DNA from: Phycisphaeraceae bacterium | Lineage (GTDB): Bacteria > Planctomycetota > Phycisphaerae > Phycisphaerales > Phycisphaeraceae | Assembly (NCBI GenBank): GCA_003552605.1 | Contig: PUNN01000230.1 | Span: forward strand, 1-6,672 | Length of the DNA stretch: 6,672 nt | Reading direction: 5' to 3' | Shown: positions 6,565 through 6,672 of the stretch, in pieces | How the letters are laid out: each line of letters starts with the position of its first letter | How positions within the stretch are numbered: position 1 is the first letter of the stretch | Program-made: the position numbers and the translations under genes | Notes under the pieces: generated by a model | Database searches by the model: none | Told to the model about the DNA's origin: nothing | What the model saw: only the letters and a program-made list of their open reading frames with translations

Positions 6565-6605
6565 GTAGGGTGGGCAGAGCGAGGTCCACCGAGCGAAGCC
6601 CACCA
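6565..6605. repeat. Palindromic REP-like element, GGTGGGC/GCCCACC arms
   Basis: The arms GGTGGGC (6569-6575) and GCCCACC (6598-6604) are perfect inverted complements around a 22-base centre. The centre contains GAGCGA twice (6577-6582 and 6591-6596) and an inner CCACC (6586-6590) that could compete for the left arm. The GTAGGGTGGGC...GAAGCCCACC form resembles intergenic palindromes scattered in many GC-rich bacterial genomes. Only one copy is in this window, so its repeated nature rests on recognition. It lies 48 bases after the sulfatase stop and could double as a transcription terminator, though no T-run follows. Confidence 0.55.
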
Positions 6606-6637
6606 CTCCCTCGCGCAGCGCCAGTCGCTCACCCGTC

Positions 6638-6651
6638 ACCGGCAAACCGGT
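6638..6651. repeat. Small perfect hairpin ACCGG-CAAA-CCGGT
   Basis: A 5-base stem with a 4-base loop (arms 6638-6642 and 6647-6651). It shares bases 6650-6651 with the next hairpin, so only one of the two can form fully. No T-run follows. Function unknown. Confidence 0.35.
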
Positions 6652-6667
6652 CCCACGTGCACGGGAC
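6650..6667. repeat. Small hairpin GTCCC...GGGAC
   Basis: Arms 6650-6654 and 6663-6667 form a 5-base stem around an 8-base loop. The loop region contains GTGCAC (6657-6662), and CACGTG spans 6654-6659; both are self-complementary and could be a protein site. The element ends 5 bases from the window edge. Function unknown. Confidence 0.3.
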
Positions 6668-6672
6668 AAGAA

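Larger units (their letters stand above)
6521..6672. other. Non-coding tail with palindromic elements
   Basis: No convincing gene is visible in these 152 bases on either strand. The stretch is rich in C on the plus strand and holds the palindromic element and two hairpins listed separately. A downstream gene may begin just outside the window. Confidence 0.6.

Noticed and set aside
6436..6669. A 77-residue minus-strand open frame at the right end
   Set aside because: It runs through the palindromic element and yields the kind of peptide such repeats produce (VGFARWTSL); no domain, and part of it is antisense to the sulfatase end.

Overview
This GC-rich window carries five consecutive plus-strand genes, with no RNA gene, CRISPR array or insertion sequence visible. 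The abundant G/C at third codon positions, a carotenoid cassette of the C30 (staphyloxanthin) type and an adjacent type I sulfatase together suggest a planctomycete-like bacterium, possibly Phycisphaerae. This taxonomic guess is inference from gene content and style, not from a marker gene.

Positions 1-5111 hold a tight gene set that reads as the late, or tailoring, half of a C30 carotenoid pathway. In order these are an aldehyde dehydrogenase cut by the left edge of the window (AldH type), a phytoene-desaturase-family oxidase that most resembles 4,4'-diaponeurosporene oxygenase (CrtP), a PlsC-type acyltransferase, and a membrane-anchored family 2 glycosyltransferase (CrtQ type). The expected chemistry is as follows. 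CrtP oxidises a terminal methyl of a C30 carotenoid to the aldehyde, and AldH takes the aldehyde to the carboxylic acid. CrtQ esterifies the acid with a sugar, and the acyltransferase adds a fatty acid to that sugar, giving a glycosyl ester with an acyl tail for the membrane. The backbone genes (squalene or dehydrosqualene synthesis and the CrtN desaturase) are not in the window and may lie to the left. Two of the junctions are TGATG overlaps and the third gap is 37 bases, so one polycistronic transcript is likely.

Positions 5112-5170 are a short gap with an extended -10 promoter motif (TGC-TATGCT) placed so that transcription would begin at or next to the ATG of the next gene. This points to a separately transcribed, leaderless sulfatase gene (5171-6520). 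The sulfatase keeps its formylglycine and metal-site motifs but has no visible signal peptide, so it is probably cytosolic. A role in the carotenoid pathway is not evident.

Positions 6521-6672 are non-coding as far as can be seen. They hold an imperfect palindrome with GGTGGGC/GCCCACC arms that looks like a dispersed genomic repeat and may also act as a terminator, followed by two small hairpins that overlap each other.
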